NCBI GenBank assembly: GCA_019787685.1
Contig: JAHNUO010000004.1
Location: 1,364,001-1,428,000, forward strand
Reading direction: 5' to 3'
Origin: Chiua virens
Taxonomy: Eukaryota > Basidiomycota > Agaricomycetes > Boletales > Boletaceae
DNA length: 64,000 nucleotides
The translations under genes and the position numbers were made by a program. Positions 63,166-64,000 of the stretch are shown here, piece by piece (the stretch's first letter is position 1; the number at the start of each line of letters is the position of its first letter). A model generated the notes under the pieces. It searched no databases, was not told the origin of the DNA, and worked only from the letters and a program-made list of their open reading frames with translations.

Positions 63166-64000
63166 ATGGGTGACGCAAACGCCGCAGTTGACATCCTTGA
63201 CATCCGAAACTTTCAGAACGGCTCGGATAAACACCAGGTCGACCTCACCAACATCATCGTTGAGGGTCTTGAAGCACCATTCAGCGCAAAGTCGTTGCCC
63301 ACCATACTTCTGTACGACGAGCGCGGTCTCAGACTTTATGATAAGATCACCACGGACGCACCAGAGTACTACCTGTTTGGCGCCGAGGAAGAAATACTTT
63401 ACAACCATGCTTCTGACATTGTACGGATCATGCAATCCCGTTCGCTGGCGGGTAGTGCAGGTATACCATCCCAGGTCTTACTGGAGCTCGGCGCAGGGTG
63501 AGTTTTAAATTAGCGTCACATCACAACCAGGCATGCTTTCTTTCGAATGACATGCATCAGGCCTGTTTCTCTTTTTCGAGCCTCGCTGATGCAGACTCCA
63601 GTGCCATCAGAAAGACCTCTCTTATATTGCGCGCCCTCGCGGGTTTGTTAGGAACGTCAATGCCTCCCTTGACATACTTTGCCCTTGATCTTGAGGAACG
63701 AGAAATTCAACGAGCTCTCATCCAGTTACACAATTCTGACGTTGGTACCACTATTCGTGGAAAGATAGAAGCAAAGGGAATGCTGGGTACCTATGACAAC
63801 GGTATTGCTTTCATACTCCAGGGAGGCTTGGACGATACATTTGACGATGGAGCGTTACCAGTCTACGGCTACCGGAGAATCCACCGGCGCAGCGCGCCTG
63901 TCCATAGCGGGACAGCCGCAGGTTCACCTTCTATTCTTGGGCTCCTCGATCGGCAACTTTTATCGGGGAGAGGATGCTCAGTTCCTTCGTTCATTGCCAT
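63166..64000 (+). CDS. EGT1: Ergothioneine synthase Egt1, 5' part
   Basis: Cut by the window edge; only the N-terminal histidine-specific methyltransferase (EgtD-like) part is present. Exon 1 (63166 to about 63500) encodes DILDIRNFQNG, AKSLPTILLYDERGLRLYDK, ITTDAPEYYLFGAEEEILYN and VLLELGAG, the SAM-binding loop. After an intron come RKTSLILRALAG, YFALDLEEREIQRALIQL, GMLGTYDNGIAFIL and, at the edge, LLFLGSSIGNFYRGEDAQFL. In fungi Egt1 fuses this methyltransferase to an EgtB-like sulfoxide synthase and makes the antioxidant ergothioneine from histidine; the second half would lie outside. The first acceptor is ambiguous (after 63579 or after 63595), and a one-base loss is likely between 63820 and 63870. 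Confidence 0.88.

Noticed and set aside
62855..63508. 217-codon frame overlapping EGT1
   Set aside because: Out of frame with the clearly conserved methyltransferase sequence and without motifs of its own.

Overview
The window is nuclear DNA of a basidiomycete fungus, most likely an Agaricomycete. Nearly every recognisable gene is split by many GT-AG introns of about 50-75 bases, and the content is typically fungal: a tandem cerato-platanin cluster, an Ecl1-type life-span factor, a Zn2Cys6 regulator, a RAL2-like kelch protein and an intron-rich PRP8. I see no prokaryotic, organellar or viral genes. Gene models were assembled by hand from reading frames, splice signals and remembered family motifs; no search was run.

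Layout. 0-4.5 kb: a small GSKIP-domain gene (+) and an OGFr-domain gene (-), then 2.7 kb without a recognisable gene. 4.5-10.7 kb: an Ecl1-like gene (+), a 4-kb gene-poor stretch, and an FKBP12-type prolyl isomerase in six coding exons (+). 11.3-15.4 kb: an H15 (linker-histone-fold) protein (-), a small transmembrane protein (-) and a class I fructose-bisphosphate aldolase (+). 16.3-20.6 kb: three tandem cerato-platanin genes (+), a retroposon-like insertion, and the scar of a fourth copy. 22.1-23.0 kb: pyridoxamine-phosphate oxidase (-). 24.9-28.7 kb: RAL2-like kelch/BTB protein (+). 29.0-31.0 kb: CHFR-like RING/PBZ ubiquitin ligase (-). 31.4-33.9 kb: Zn2Cys6 transcription factor (-). 34.2-34.9 kb: a class 3 lipase pseudogene (+). 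35.4-36.1 kb: complex I NDUFS4 (-), divergent from a Baeyer-Villiger-type flavin monooxygenase at 36.3-38.7 kb (+). 39.1-44.4 kb: RICTOR (-). 45.4-46.2 kb: ribosomal protein uL22 (+). 46.5-49.0 kb: RasGEF (-), head to head with a SIKE/FGFR1OP2-family gene (+). 50.5-53.9 kb: a large PH-domain protein (+). 54.1-62.4 kb: PRP8 (-). From 63.2 kb to the edge: the 5' part of an ergothioneine synthase Egt1 (+).

Several genes belong to growth signalling (RAL2-like, RasGEF, RICTOR of TORC2, SIKE of STRIPAK, FKBP12), but nothing shows that they form a functional cluster; most of the window is ordinary housekeeping DNA. The accessory part is the 16-21 kb cerato-platanin array. It shows birth and death of gene copies, a conserved intron placed just after the stop codon, and an insertion with retroposon hallmarks.

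Caveat: at least ten conserved exons or exon segments need a one-base correction to stay in frame, including exons of the essential genes for uL22 and PRP8. Almost all are extra bases. The simplest reading is sequencing or assembly indels, so the affected genes are annotated as intact but flagged.
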